From Bacillota bacterium (lineage in GTDB: Bacteria > Bacillota_C > Negativicutes > JAEYSJ01), in contig JAEYSJ010000184.1 in NCBI GenBank assembly GCA_023434855.1, forward strand, positions 1-16,494: DNA of 16,494 bases, written 5' to 3'. The notes below the pieces were generated by a model. The model saw only the letters and a list, made by a program, of their open reading frames with translations, was not told where the DNA came from and did not search any database. Position numbers and translations under genes: made by a program. Position 1 is the first letter of the stretch. Each line of letters begins with the position of its first letter. Below, piece after piece: positions 1-7,121 of the stretch.

Positions 1-1
1 C

Positions 2-688
2 GCTTACAGCACAGTAATGGAAATTGCTTCAGTGGCCGCAGCCAAAGATTTAGCCTTGATTGCGCTTACCGACCACGGACCAAGTATGCCCGGTGCGCCT
101 CATCCTTATCATTTTGGTAATCTGGCAGCTATACCTGACAAATTGTTTGGCGTAAGGGTCTTAAAGGGCGTTGAGGCAAACGTAGTAGATCGGAATGGGA
201 CACTGGATTTGGATGAGCATCGCTTGAGTAAGCTTGATATTGTGCTAGCCGGGTTGCACACTTTGTGTGCGCCATATGGTTCGGTAGCTGAAAATACTAA
301 AATGATGGTCAGTGCCATTATAAATCCCTGGGTTGATGTCATTGTCCATCCTGGCAATCCCGAATATCCGATTGATGAAGAAGAGGTTGTCAAAGCGGCA
401 GCCGGGTATGGTGTGGCTTTAGAGGTAAATAACAGTTCCCTGACTGTTTCCCGCGAGGGCAGTAAACCCCACTGTGACAATATTGCTTGTCTGGCCAAAC
501 AGTACGGAGCCAAGCTCTTGCTGGGGACGGATAGTCATTTTGCATTGGCGGTAGGAGATTTTACTCAGGCCGCCGAATTACTAAAGAGAAATAATCTTCT
601 TCCCCAGGATGTACTTAATTCTTCATTAGATCTTATAAAACAGCATCTAATGCGCCGTAAAAACCGTCAGAGCTCCATTACATGGTAG
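2..688 (+). CDS. PHP-domain metal-dependent hydrolase, YcdX-like (5' partial)
   Basis: The reading frame is open from base 2, so the gene starts upstream of the window. The visible N-terminus (AYSTVMEIASVAAAK) runs straight into the family pattern, which argues against the internal ATG at 17 being the true start. Conserved PHP metal-site motifs are visible: ALTDHGP, KGVEAN, AGLHT, VIVHPGNPEYP and, near the C-terminus, LLGTDSHFA. The first metal-binding HxH motif must lie in the missing part. PHP proteins of the YcdX type are trinuclear-metal phosphatases/phosphoesterases, probably cytoplasmic; the physiological substrate is not known. The gene ends 28 bp before rapZ on the same strand, so co-transcription is likely. 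Family assignment is firm; the exact substrate cannot be read from the sequence. Confidence 0.88.
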   Translation, partial: AYSTVMEIASVAAAKDLALIALTDHGPSMPGAPHPYHFGNLAAIPDKLFGVRVLKGVEANVVDRNGTLDLDEHRLSKLDIVLAGLHTLCAPYGSVAENTKMMVSAIINPWVDVIVHPGNPEYPIDEEEVVKAAAGYGVALEVNNSSLTVSREGSKPHCDNIACLAKQYGAKLLLGTDSHFALAVGDFTQAAELLKRNNLLPQDVLNSSLDLIKQHLMRRKNRQSSITW

Positions 689-716
689 ATATAAATGAGG
701 TCTAAGAGGTGAAAAC

Positions 717-1607
717 ATGGAAGATGTTCGTTTAGTAATAATTACCGGAATGTCTGGCGCTGGTAAAACTCAGGTGGTACGTGCCATGGAAGACCTGGGT
801 TATTTTTGTGTGGATAATCTCCCGCCAATGCTAATCCCCAAATTTGCCGAACTATGTGCTCAGTCGGCAGGCAAGGTGGGCAAAATTTCCTTAGTGGTAG
901 ATATTCGGGGACGGGAATTTTTTGATACGCTGGTACAAGTGCTGGAGGATATGGAAAAACAGGGCTACATGTATGAAATGCTTTTCCTGGAGGCATCGGA
1001 CGAAACGCTAATCCGCCGTTACAAGGAGACAAGGCGTCGGCATCCCATGGCGCCCCATGGGCGGATCAGCGAAGGGATATTCAGAGAACGTGACCGGCTG
1101 GAACATGTCCGCGGCCGGGCAACACACATTATCGATACTTCCGATATATCTACAAATCAACTTAAGGAAAAAATCATTGCCCTGTTTGCCAGCGACCGGG
1201 AACATGAACGCATGAGTATTACTGTTGTATCCTTCGGATTTAAGTATGGCGTTCCTTTGGATGCGGACATGGTGTTTGATGTGCGCTTTTTGCCCAATCC
1301 TTTTTATGTCGAATCACTAAGGCGCAAAAGTGGTACTGTGCCGGAAGTTGGGGAATATATCTGGAAATGGCCGATCACCCAGCAATTTACGGAAAAATTG
1401 TCGGGTCTGATTGATTTTTTAGTGCCTAACTATATAAAAGAAGGGAAAAGTCAGCTGATTATCGCCATCGGCTGTACCGGCGGACTTCACCGTTCAGTGT
1501 TTATGGCACATAAGATATACGAAGGTCTGCGCAATAAAGGCTACAAAGTCAACGTGGAACATCGGGATGTTAAGCATAACAATGTGGAAGTCCACATCGA
1601 GTGTTGA
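717..1607 (+). CDS. rapZ: RapZ/YvcJ-family nucleotide-binding protein
   Basis: A 296-residue protein of normal length for the RapZ (YvcJ) family. The N-terminal P-loop is GMSGAGKT (residues 11-18), followed by the family signature YFCVDNLPP and a VVDIRGREFF segment. The C-terminal half carries the conserved IAIGCTGGLHRSV motif (about 249-262) and the terminal VEHRDVKHNN. In E. coli RapZ is an RNase E adaptor controlling the GlmZ sRNA and glucosamine-6-phosphate synthase. In Bacillus the homologue YvcJ is a nucleotide-hydrolysing protein with an effect on competence. In Bacillota the RNA-adaptor role is not established. A good ribosome site (AAGAGGTG, 704-711) lies 5 bp before the ATG. The neighbours yvcK and whiA are its conserved partners across Bacillota and Actinobacteria. 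Confidence 0.96.
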   Translation: MEDVRLVIITGMSGAGKTQVVRAMEDLGYFCVDNLPPMLIPKFAELCAQSAGKVGKISLVVDIRGREFFDTLVQVLEDMEKQGYMYEMLFLEASDETLIRRYKETRRRHPMAPHGRISEGIFRERDRLEHVRGRATHIIDTSDISTNQLKEKIIALFASDREHERMSITVVSFGFKYGVPLDADMVFDVRFLPNPFYVESLRRKSGTVPEVGEYIWKWPITQQFTEKLSGLIDFLVPNYIKEGKSQLIIAIGCTGGLHRSVFMAHKIYEGLRNKGYKVNVEHRDVKHNNVEVHIEC

Positions 1608-1630
1608 TAAAAAATGCAGAGGTGTAATCG

Positions 1631-2995
1631 ATGCATTATCTAAAATGGTTATATCCTGGGATGAAGTTCAAGCGCTGGCTGCTGCTGTTTTCCCTGGGGG
1701 TTGTTACTGCCAGTATTGGCTTGGCTATCGTCTTTAACTATAAATATGTAGGCACGGTGGAGGAAGCCATTTTCAGAATGGTGTACCTGGCGACCGGCAC
1801 GTATTATTATGCAGTTACTACCATCGCAGGAATTAGTATTATTGCCCTGGGACTGGCAATTATGACATTTGCCACCAGACAGGTTATTCGTTCAATTGTC
1901 AGTGTGCTGGTGCCTGATGGCTCGGATCGCCTGGTGGAGATTATTTTTCAAAAGCGCAAGCTGAACCGTGGTCCTGCCGTGTCGGTTATTGGCGGTGGCA
2001 CCGGTCTGTCTGTGCTGCTGCGGGGTATTAAAAGCGTGACAAGTAATATTACTGCTATTGTAACCGTGGCGGATGACGGCGGTTCTTCCGGTCGTATCCG
2101 GCAGGACCTGGGAATTATTCCGCCGGGAGATTTGCGGAACTGTCTGGTTGCGTTAGCTGACACCGAACCACTGATGGAGAAATTATTTCAGCACCGTTTC
2201 GGCGGGGTTGGCGGACTTGCCGGACACAGCTTCGGTAATCTGTTTATCGCTGCCATGGCCGAAGTGCTTGGTGATGTGGAACAGGCACTGAAAGAATCCA
2301 GCAAGGTACTGGCGGTGCGGGGTCAGGTGCTGCCTTCGTCCATTGAACCAATACGCCTGACGGCCGAAATGACGGATGGCAGTATGGTGGAGGGCGAATC
2401 GCAAATTCCGTTAGTCCACAAAACAATAAAACGTGTTCACATATCCCCGGCTGATGCTGCGCCGGTGGAAAGCGCCCTGGAAGCAATCCGTGAAGCGGAT
2501 GCGATAATATTAGGACCAGGCAGTCTGTACACCAGTGTGCTGCCGAATTTGTTGTTCCGCGGTATGGCTGACGCTTTGCGACATACTCAGGCAGTGAAGA
2601 TATATATATGCAATGTAATGACTCAGCCTGGCGAAACTGACGGTTATACCGCGTCAGATCATGTAAAGGCTATCGTAGATCATATCGGACCAGGGATAAT
2701 TGATTATGCTGTGGTCAATGCCCAGATTGTAGCCGAAAGCCTGCAGGCAACCTACGCCGTCCAGGGGGCTTTCCAGGTTGTTGCCGATACTGAAATTATC
2801 GAAGCGATGGGCATAAAAGTTGTGAAAGCTAATTTAATTAGTGAAACGAATCTGGTGCGTCATGATCCGGTTAAATTGTCCCGTACGATTATTTCTATGA
2901 TATATAAATTGAAAGCAAATTCTGAACGCATGCGGCTCCTGGATTATTATCTAATTGGCGAAAATATTAAAGAACTTAAGGAATTGGAAGATTAA
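1631..2995 (+). CDS. yvcK: YvcK/CofD-like gluconeogenesis factor with N-terminal membrane anchor
   Basis: A 454-residue protein. The CofD-like Rossmann domain begins at about residue 116 with AVSVIGGGTGLSVLL (GGGTG at 121-125). It continues with TVADDGGSSGRIR, PPGDLRNCLVALAD, the GHSFGNL motif and ILGPGSLYTSVLPNLL. YvcK proteins bind UDP-sugars and are needed for growth on gluconeogenic carbon sources and for correct cell-wall synthesis. Ahead of that domain are about 115 extra residues with two hydrophobic segments (about 16-35 and 60-82), so this version should sit at the membrane; the well-studied B. subtilis protein is shorter and soluble. The ribosome site is CAGAGGTG (1617-1624), 6 bp before the ATG. 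It lies 23 bp after rapZ and 3 bp before whiA, which implies one operon. Confidence 0.95.
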   Translation: MHYLKWLYPGMKFKRWLLLFSLGVVTASIGLAIVFNYKYVGTVEEAIFRMVYLATGTYYYAVTTIAGISIIALGLAIMTFATRQVIRSIVSVLVPDGSDRLVEIIFQKRKLNRGPAVSVIGGGTGLSVLLRGIKSVTSNITAIVTVADDGGSSGRIRQDLGIIPPGDLRNCLVALADTEPLMEKLFQHRFGGVGGLAGHSFGNLFIAAMAEVLGDVEQALKESSKVLAVRGQVLPSSIEPIRLTAEMTDGSMVEGESQIPLVHKTIKRVHISPADAAPVESALEAIREADAIILGPGSLYTSVLPNLLFRGMADALRHTQAVKIYICNVMTQPGETDGYTASDHVKAIVDHIGPGIIDYAVVNAQIVAESLQATYAVQGAFQVVADTEIIEAMGIKVVKANLISETNLVRHDPVKLSRTIISMIYKLKANSERMRLLDYYLIGENIKELKELED

Positions 2996-2998
2996 AAT

Positions 2999-3952
2999 AT
3001 GTCATCCTTCTCAAGTGAAGTGAAAAATGAACTGGCCAGGGCGGCAGGTGAGCAAAACTGCTGCCACATGGCTGAGCTGGCTGCCTTAATGCGTATGGGG
3101 GGAGCTATGCTGATCGGCGGTAACAGCAACCTCGGAATTAACTTTACTACTGAAAATGCCGCCGTGGCCCGTAAAGTGCTGACACTTATCAAGCGCGGGT
3201 TTAACCTAAAAACTGAAGTAGTGGTTACTCGCGGCCGCCGTCTTAAAAAAAGCAATTCATATCAAATAAAAGTAGTTCCATCACCGGTAGTTACCGAGTT
3301 GTTCTCCACCCTGGGAATTATTTGTGGTGATAATATTAATGCCGGACGTGAGGATGCAAATCTTTTGCGCAAAGCCTGCTGCCGCCGGGCCTACCTCCGC
3401 GGTGCCTTTTTAGGCGGCGGGTCAGTCAACAAGCCTGAAGGGGACTACCATTTAGAAATGGTTACAGGCAATTTTGATTTTGCCCAGACCCTGGTTCGGT
3501 TAATGAAGCATTTTAATTTGCCTGTCCGATTAACCGACCGCAAAAATGATTATGTCGTATATTTAAAAGACGGGGATGGCATTACATCCCTGCTGCGGAT
3601 AATTGGTGCTCATAACGCGCTGATGGCTTTTGAAAATGTAAGGGTAGTCAAAGATATGCGCAACCAGGTTAATCGTCTGGTAAACTGCGAGACAGCCAAT
3701 TTGCAGAAAACAGTTAACGCGGCTGTGCGTCAGGTTGAGCGTATCAAGCTTATTGCCCAGGCAATAGGGCTGGAAAAGCTGCCCCGCACATTGCGGGAAG
3801 CGGCAGAGCTGCGTTTGGCTTATCCGGAAGCCACTCTGCAGGAGCTTGTTGACGCCATGGACGGAACGGTAGGAAAATCGGGCATAAATCACCGATTGCG
3901 CAAATTGGAGCAGCTTGCGATGGAACTGGAGCAGGGAGGAAATAATGGGTAG
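2999..3952 (+). CDS. whiA: WhiA-family DNA-binding regulator
   Basis: A 317-residue protein of full family length. The N-terminal two thirds match the degenerate LAGLIDADG homing-endonuclease fold typical of WhiA, with the conserved block RAYLRGAFLGGGSVN and then DYHLEMV. The C-terminal part holds the helix-turn-helix, including LQELVDAMDGTVGKSGINHR. WhiA controls sporulation septation genes in Streptomyces. In Bacillota it influences cell division and chromosome segregation without a clear transcriptional role. The start lies 3 bp after the yvcK stop, with only a modest ribosome site (GGAAG, 2986-2990), so translation is probably coupled to yvcK. The 3' end overlaps the following deacetylase gene by 8 bp. 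Confidence 0.96.
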   Translation: MSSFSSEVKNELARAAGEQNCCHMAELAALMRMGGAMLIGGNSNLGINFTTENAAVARKVLTLIKRGFNLKTEVVVTRGRRLKKSNSYQIKVVPSPVVTELFSTLGIICGDNINAGREDANLLRKACCRRAYLRGAFLGGGSVNKPEGDYHLEMVTGNFDFAQTLVRLMKHFNLPVRLTDRKNDYVVYLKDGDGITSLLRIIGAHNALMAFENVRVVKDMRNQVNRLVNCETANLQKTVNAAVRQVERIKLIAQAIGLEKLPRTLREAAELRLAYPEATLQELVDAMDGTVGKSGINHRLRKLEQLAMELEQGGNNG

Positions 3953-4700
3953 ATCATATAGCATACCAGCCTTGCTTTTGGTAATTTTCTTAGTTGCAAT
4001 CTGGCTTGCTTATCCTGCCGCAGGAGTGCCGATACTTGCTTATCACATGGTTAGTGATGAGCCTGAAGTCTATAGTGTTAATCAGGGTGATTTTGAAACA
4101 CAAATGCGATATCTGGCAGAGCAAGGCTATGCAGCCATCTCATTGGCGGAATTGTTTGATGCCGCCGCAGGCAAGGCGGCGCTGCCCGCCAGGCCGGTTA
4201 TTATAACCTTTGATGATGGCTATGAAGACAATTATTCCTCGGCTCTCCCCATTATGGAGAAATATGGGATGAAAGCTACGGTTTTTGTTATAGCAGGTTC
4301 GGTGGGGCAGCCTGGTTATCTGTCATGGCAGCAAATACAAGACATGCACAACAGGCATACTGAAATCGGCTCCCATACTATGACCCATGTAGCTTTGAAT
4401 GAGCTCACTCCACCTGATCTTATCCGGGAAGTAGTTGAATCAAAGACACTACTAGAAGAGAACCTTCATGTGCCGGTAGATTTCCTGGCATACCCTTATG
4501 GCCAATTTAACACTGCCGTCAAGGAAACGCTGCGGCAGGCCGGTTATCGCGGAGCCTGCTCGGGGATCGCCGGGTTAAATCTTTGGGGCGGGGACCCTTA
4601 TGCCCTAAAGAGGGTCAATATTCCCCGCCCCAGATACGGTCTCTGGGAATTTCGCCTGCGATTGCTGCGGGCCAGCGTTTATAGCAAGCTGGGAATATAG
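3945..4700 (+). CDS. Membrane-anchored polysaccharide deacetylase (NodB domain, CE4 family)
   Basis: A 251-residue protein. A hydrophobic segment at residues 7-27 should act as a signal anchor, placing the catalytic domain outside the membrane. The NodB domain follows: ILAYHMVSD (30-38), ITFDDGYEDN with the catalytic Asp/metal Asp pair D90-D91, the metal-binding SHTMTH (H144 and H148) and LAYPYGQFN (181-189). This family removes acetyl groups from N-acetylglucosamine in peptidoglycan, chitin-like or poly-GlcNAc polymers; the YHMV start of the domain resembles the PgaB/IcaB and PdaA-like groups. The exact polymer cannot be told. I chose the ATG at 3945 because GGGAGGA (3934-3940) lies 4 bp upstream; an in-frame TTG at 3915 has no ribosome site and would spoil the N-terminal anchor. 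The gene overlaps whiA by 8 bp. Confidence 0.9.
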   Translation: MGRSYSIPALLLVIFLVAIWLAYPAAGVPILAYHMVSDEPEVYSVNQGDFETQMRYLAEQGYAAISLAELFDAAAGKAALPARPVIITFDDGYEDNYSSALPIMEKYGMKATVFVIAGSVGQPGYLSWQQIQDMHNRHTEIGSHTMTHVALNELTPPDLIREVVESKTLLEENLHVPVDFLAYPYGQFNTAVKETLRQAGYRGACSGIAGLNLWGGDPYALKRVNIPRPRYGLWEFRLRLLRASVYSKLGI

Positions 4701-4707
4701 TATTATA

Positions 4708-4730
4708 CTGCGGCTATACTGTAGCAGCAG
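4708..4730. terminator. Possible weak terminator hairpin between convergent genes
   Basis: An imperfect hairpin (CTGC, mismatch, GCTA, loop TACTG, TAGC, mismatch, GCAG) fills most of the 36-bp gap between the convergent deacetylase and amidase genes. The position suits a shared terminator. No proper T-run follows on either strand, so the call is tentative. Confidence 0.3.
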
Positions 4731-4736
4731 AACAGA

Positions 4737-5378
4737 TTATTCGCCCAGAAAGTAATTAATGATGCCCTTTAAAACGCCCTCAGCTATTAGATTTTGATAG
4801 GTGTTATCCACAAGACATAATGCTTCCGCTGGATTAGATAGATACCCCATTTCAATTAATGCTGCGGGCATGTCATTATGAACGAGTACATAAAAATCGG
4901 CTGGGCTGACACCATTATCAACTGCGCAGATTTCATTTACCAAAGAAGTCTGGATAGCACAGGCAAGACCGGAAGAACGTCCTTTCGGGAAGTAACTGGC
5001 AGGACCTACAAGATTGATATTTGGAATATCGTCAACATGCAGGCTAACAAAAATATCGGCGCCAGAGGTTTTAGCAACATCTACTCTGGCTTGGAGATCG
5101 GCGTCAAGAGTCGAGCCGGCTGGTGCCAGGCTAACGTCACGTGTTCGCGTCATAATAACTGTAGCGCCTAACCTGGTTAGCTTTTTGCGTAGTTTAAGAG
5201 CGACCGACAAATTAATATCAGATTCCCGGAACCCGTAGTTTATGGCTCCCGAATAAATACCTCCATGACCAGGGTCGAGGACAACAATTTCATTCAATAA
5301 TGGTGGTTTTGATCCTCCGTCGCAGCCACAGTAGCATTCGCCGATGTCTTTTTGATGAAAGGCATCATAGTGAAACAT
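4737..5378 (-). CDS. N-acetylmuramoyl-L-alanine amidase (Amidase_3), no signal peptide
   Basis: A 213-residue zinc amidase that cleaves the bond between N-acetylmuramic acid and L-alanine of peptidoglycan. The Amidase_3 domain fills nearly the whole protein: IVVLDPGHGG (zinc ligand H38), FRESDINLSVALKL (E52), ADIFVSLHVDD (H114) and PAALIEMGYLSNP (catalytic E176). All expected catalytic and zinc residues are present. There is no signal peptide or cell-wall repeat; the first 27 residues are hydrophilic and contain C15, C17 and C19 in ECYCGCDGG. Signal-less amidases such as CwlC act in mother-cell lysis at the end of sporulation, so that role is a reasonable inference. The start is well supported: GGAGGG on the minus strand lies 6-7 bp upstream of the ATG. 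It is transcribed against the flanking operons. Confidence 0.92.
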   Translation of the reverse strand: MFHYDAFHQKDIGECYCGCDGGSKPPLLNEIVVLDPGHGGIYSGAINYGFRESDINLSVALKLRKKLTRLGATVIMTRTRDVSLAPAGSTLDADLQARVDVAKTSGADIFVSLHVDDIPNINLVGPASYFPKGRSSGLACAIQTSLVNEICAVDNGVSPADFYVLVHNDMPAALIEMGYLSNPAEALCLVDNTYQNLIAEGVLKGIINYFLGE

Positions 5379-5719
5379 TTATATACCCTCCAATATGCGT
5401 TTTGCTATATATTATGTTAAGGGATATAAAGAGGTTCCGGCAGCCAACTACGCTCAGTAAGGTCCCCAAAGAGGCGGAGCAGCCTTCCGCTGCTGATGCG
5501 GATTCTTAATCAGGCAATCAGGGGAAAACGTATATAGGAAAAAGCTCATTTATCCTTAATCTGGATGAATGGGCTCTTTATTTTTATTGTACCCCCATTA
5601 AATAATAGGAAATATGAAGAAAATGGAATATTAGGGAAGGAAAACGGCTAAATAAAACGAACATAATACACAAATGTAATAATATAGGAAATTTCCGAAA
5701 TTGAAGGGGGTTATTAGCA
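5379..5719. other. Intergenic region with a terminator and a doubtful 31-codon ORF
   Basis: This 341-bp stretch separates the divergently oriented amidase and membrane-protein genes. It holds the amidase ribosome site and presumably its minus-strand promoter. A CATAAT-type -10 hexamer lies about 30 bp upstream of the amidase start, but I see no convincing -35. On the plus strand a 31-codon frame runs from ATG 5414 to TAA 5509 (starting MLRDIKRFRQPTTL) without a recognisable ribosome site. It is followed by a strong terminator at 5543-5590. The rest is AT-rich, with no clear promoter for the gene at 5720. The mini-ORF could be a degraded gene end, a small peptide gene or chance. Confidence 0.5.
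5543..5590 (+). terminator. Strong rho-independent terminator without an obvious upstream gene
   Basis: Thirteen base pairs with two G-U wobbles form between AGCTCATTTATCC (5543-5555) and GGATGAATGGGCT (5563-5575). The loop is the 7 nt TTAATCT and the tail is the T-rich CTTTATTTTTATTGT. It is best in the plus orientation, although the minus strand also has a short T-run after the stem. The nearest plus-strand gene upstream ends at 4700 and is separated from it by the amidase gene on the other strand. The terminator therefore serves either an unseen short transcript (5400-5540) or shields the downstream cluster from read-through. Confidence 0.8.
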
Positions 5720-6505
5720 GTGACTTTAAAACCAATGAGTGTAGGGGAGATTCTGGATACCGCTTTTACATTGTATAAGGAGCAATTCAAATCTTACTTG
5801 TCAATTGTTGTAATTATTATGGCGGTAAATATGGCGTTCGGCATATTTGCCCTCGTTGCGCAACGTCATTTGGGAAATGCAGCCGCTGGCATTGCTTTTC
5901 TGGCTACCCTCATCGCGATGATCGCAATAGGGCTGGCCGCCGGCGGAGGGCTGGTCAAAAAAGCTTCAGAACAAATTTCTGATCATGAAATAAGTGGTAT
6001 GGAAGCACTCCGGTTCGGCTTTCGTAAAACCTGGTACATATTTCTCGGCGGTCTGTTGTGTATGATTATCGTATCTCTCGCTTCCATCTTGCTGGTGATT
6101 CCGGGCATCTATCTTGGCAACCTTTATTTTCTTTTCACGCAAGTGATCATTGTTGAAGGCAAAGGGCCCTGGAGTGCTTTAAAGAGAAGCAAAGAACTGA
6201 TAAAAGGTTCCTGGTGGCGTTCTTTTGGCATTATATTACTGACATATCTGTTAGTAGCAGTTATTTCCTGGGCTGCGGCATTTGTCATTAGTCTGATCGT
6301 TCTCGGTTTATTTGGCACCGGTTTGACCGGACAAATCATAGACCTTATTCTGCGGACACCGGTATCCTGTTTGCTTGTTCCAATTTCGACAATTGCCACC
6401 ACCTTATTATATTATGACTTAAGAATCCGTAAAGAAAACCTTGATTTGAAATTAATGGTAGATAACCTCAGCAATACAAGCGGCAGCACGCTATCCGATC
6501 AGTAA
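5720..6505 (+). CDS. Multi-pass membrane protein, GPDPase-type membrane domain
   Basis: A 261-residue membrane protein. The N-terminal block KPMSVGEILDTAFTLYKEQF is typical of the membrane domain first described in glycerophosphodiester phosphodiesterases; there is no catalytic phosphodiesterase domain here. Hydrophobic segments lie at about 27-47, 53-77, 107-140, 172-200 and 213-235, separated by charged loops such as WSALKRSKELIKGSWWRSF, a motif common in this family. The GTG start is supported by AAGGGGG (5704-5710) 9 bp upstream. It opens the DUF4129-DUF4350-MoxR-DUF58-SpoIIM-RDD cluster and ends one base before the DUF4129 gene. Molecular function is not known; a membrane-scaffold role within the cluster is inference. 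Confidence 0.82.
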   Translation: MTLKPMSVGEILDTAFTLYKEQFKSYLSIVVIIMAVNMAFGIFALVAQRHLGNAAAGIAFLATLIAMIAIGLAAGGGLVKKASEQISDHEISGMEALRFGFRKTWYIFLGGLLCMIIVSLASILLVIPGIYLGNLYFLFTQVIIVEGKGPWSALKRSKELIKGSWWRSFGIILLTYLLVAVISWAAAFVISLIVLGLFGTGLTGQIIDLILRTPVSCLLVPISTIATTLLYYDLRIRKENLDLKLMVDNLSNTSGSTLSDQ

Positions 6506-6506
6506 A

Positions 6507-7121
6507 ATGGCAGTCAACGCACTAACTAATGAGCAGGCGAGGAAAACGCTGGAGCAGATCCTCAACACCCCTGAGTTTACTCAAAGACGGCTGCTGGATG
6601 ATTTTATTGAGCTTATCAGAAAACTGCTTAAGAATGCCGGCGTAAATGAAAATCTTGAAGGAACAGGCTTGCTACTGGAAGGCCTGGTCTTTCTGGCCGG
6701 GCTAATTCTTGCCATCTATCTTGCCAGGGCGGCAGCACCCTTTTGGAAGATCATGGTCCGGGATGTGAAGAATGAGCAGGTTTTACAGCCCGGATATATC
6801 AGGCCTACGCCTGCAGGACTGCTGCTTGAGGCCGAAAAAAATGCCTTGCAGGGTGATTTCCGGAATGCGCTGCGGGAGATATATCTGTCCCTTCTCATGG
6901 AACTGGACATTCGCCGGTTAATAACGTATGAAGCTGCAAAAACCAATAGCGAGTATCTGCAGGAAATCGGTTTGCGGGCAGCTGGATTAAAGGAGCTTTT
7001 CCAATCAATGGTGAACCTGTTCGAGTATAAATGGTATGGGTTAGAGAACTGTGGCAGGGAAGATTTTCAAAAAGGCCGGGAGCTTTATGCGGCTTTACTG
7101 AAGGATGGTCCCCATGGTTAA
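6507..7121 (+). CDS. DUF4129 domain protein
   Basis: A 204-residue protein with one membrane segment (about 55-76, LLLEGLVFLAGLILAIYLA) followed by a cytoplasmic C-terminal domain. That domain contains GDFRNALREIYLSLLMELD, TNSEYLQEI and FEYKWYGLENCGREDF, a pattern typical of DUF4129. The amphipathic N-terminus (LEQILNTPEFTQRRLLDDFIELI) is also usual for the family. Its function is not established; DUF4129 genes are regularly found beside DUF4350, MoxR and DUF58 genes, as here. The ATG follows the previous stop after one base and has no clear ribosome site, so translational coupling is likely. The 3' end overlaps the next gene by 8 bp. Confidence 0.85.
   Translation: MAVNALTNEQARKTLEQILNTPEFTQRRLLDDFIELIRKLLKNAGVNENLEGTGLLLEGLVFLAGLILAIYLARAAAPFWKIMVRDVKNEQVLQPGYIRPTPAGLLLEAEKNALQGDFRNALREIYLSLLMELDIRRLITYEAAKTNSEYLQEIGLRAAGLKELFQSMVNLFEYKWYGLENCGREDFQKGRELYAALLKDGPHG

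Noticed and set aside
3915..3944. TTG start 30 bp upstream for the polysaccharide deacetylase
   Set aside because: No ribosome site, and it would add a charged stretch before the signal anchor; ATG 3945 has GGGAGGA in the right place.
4878..5238. Plus-strand open frames over the amidase gene
   Set aside because: They are shadows of the minus-strand amidase, whose catalytic motifs are all intact.
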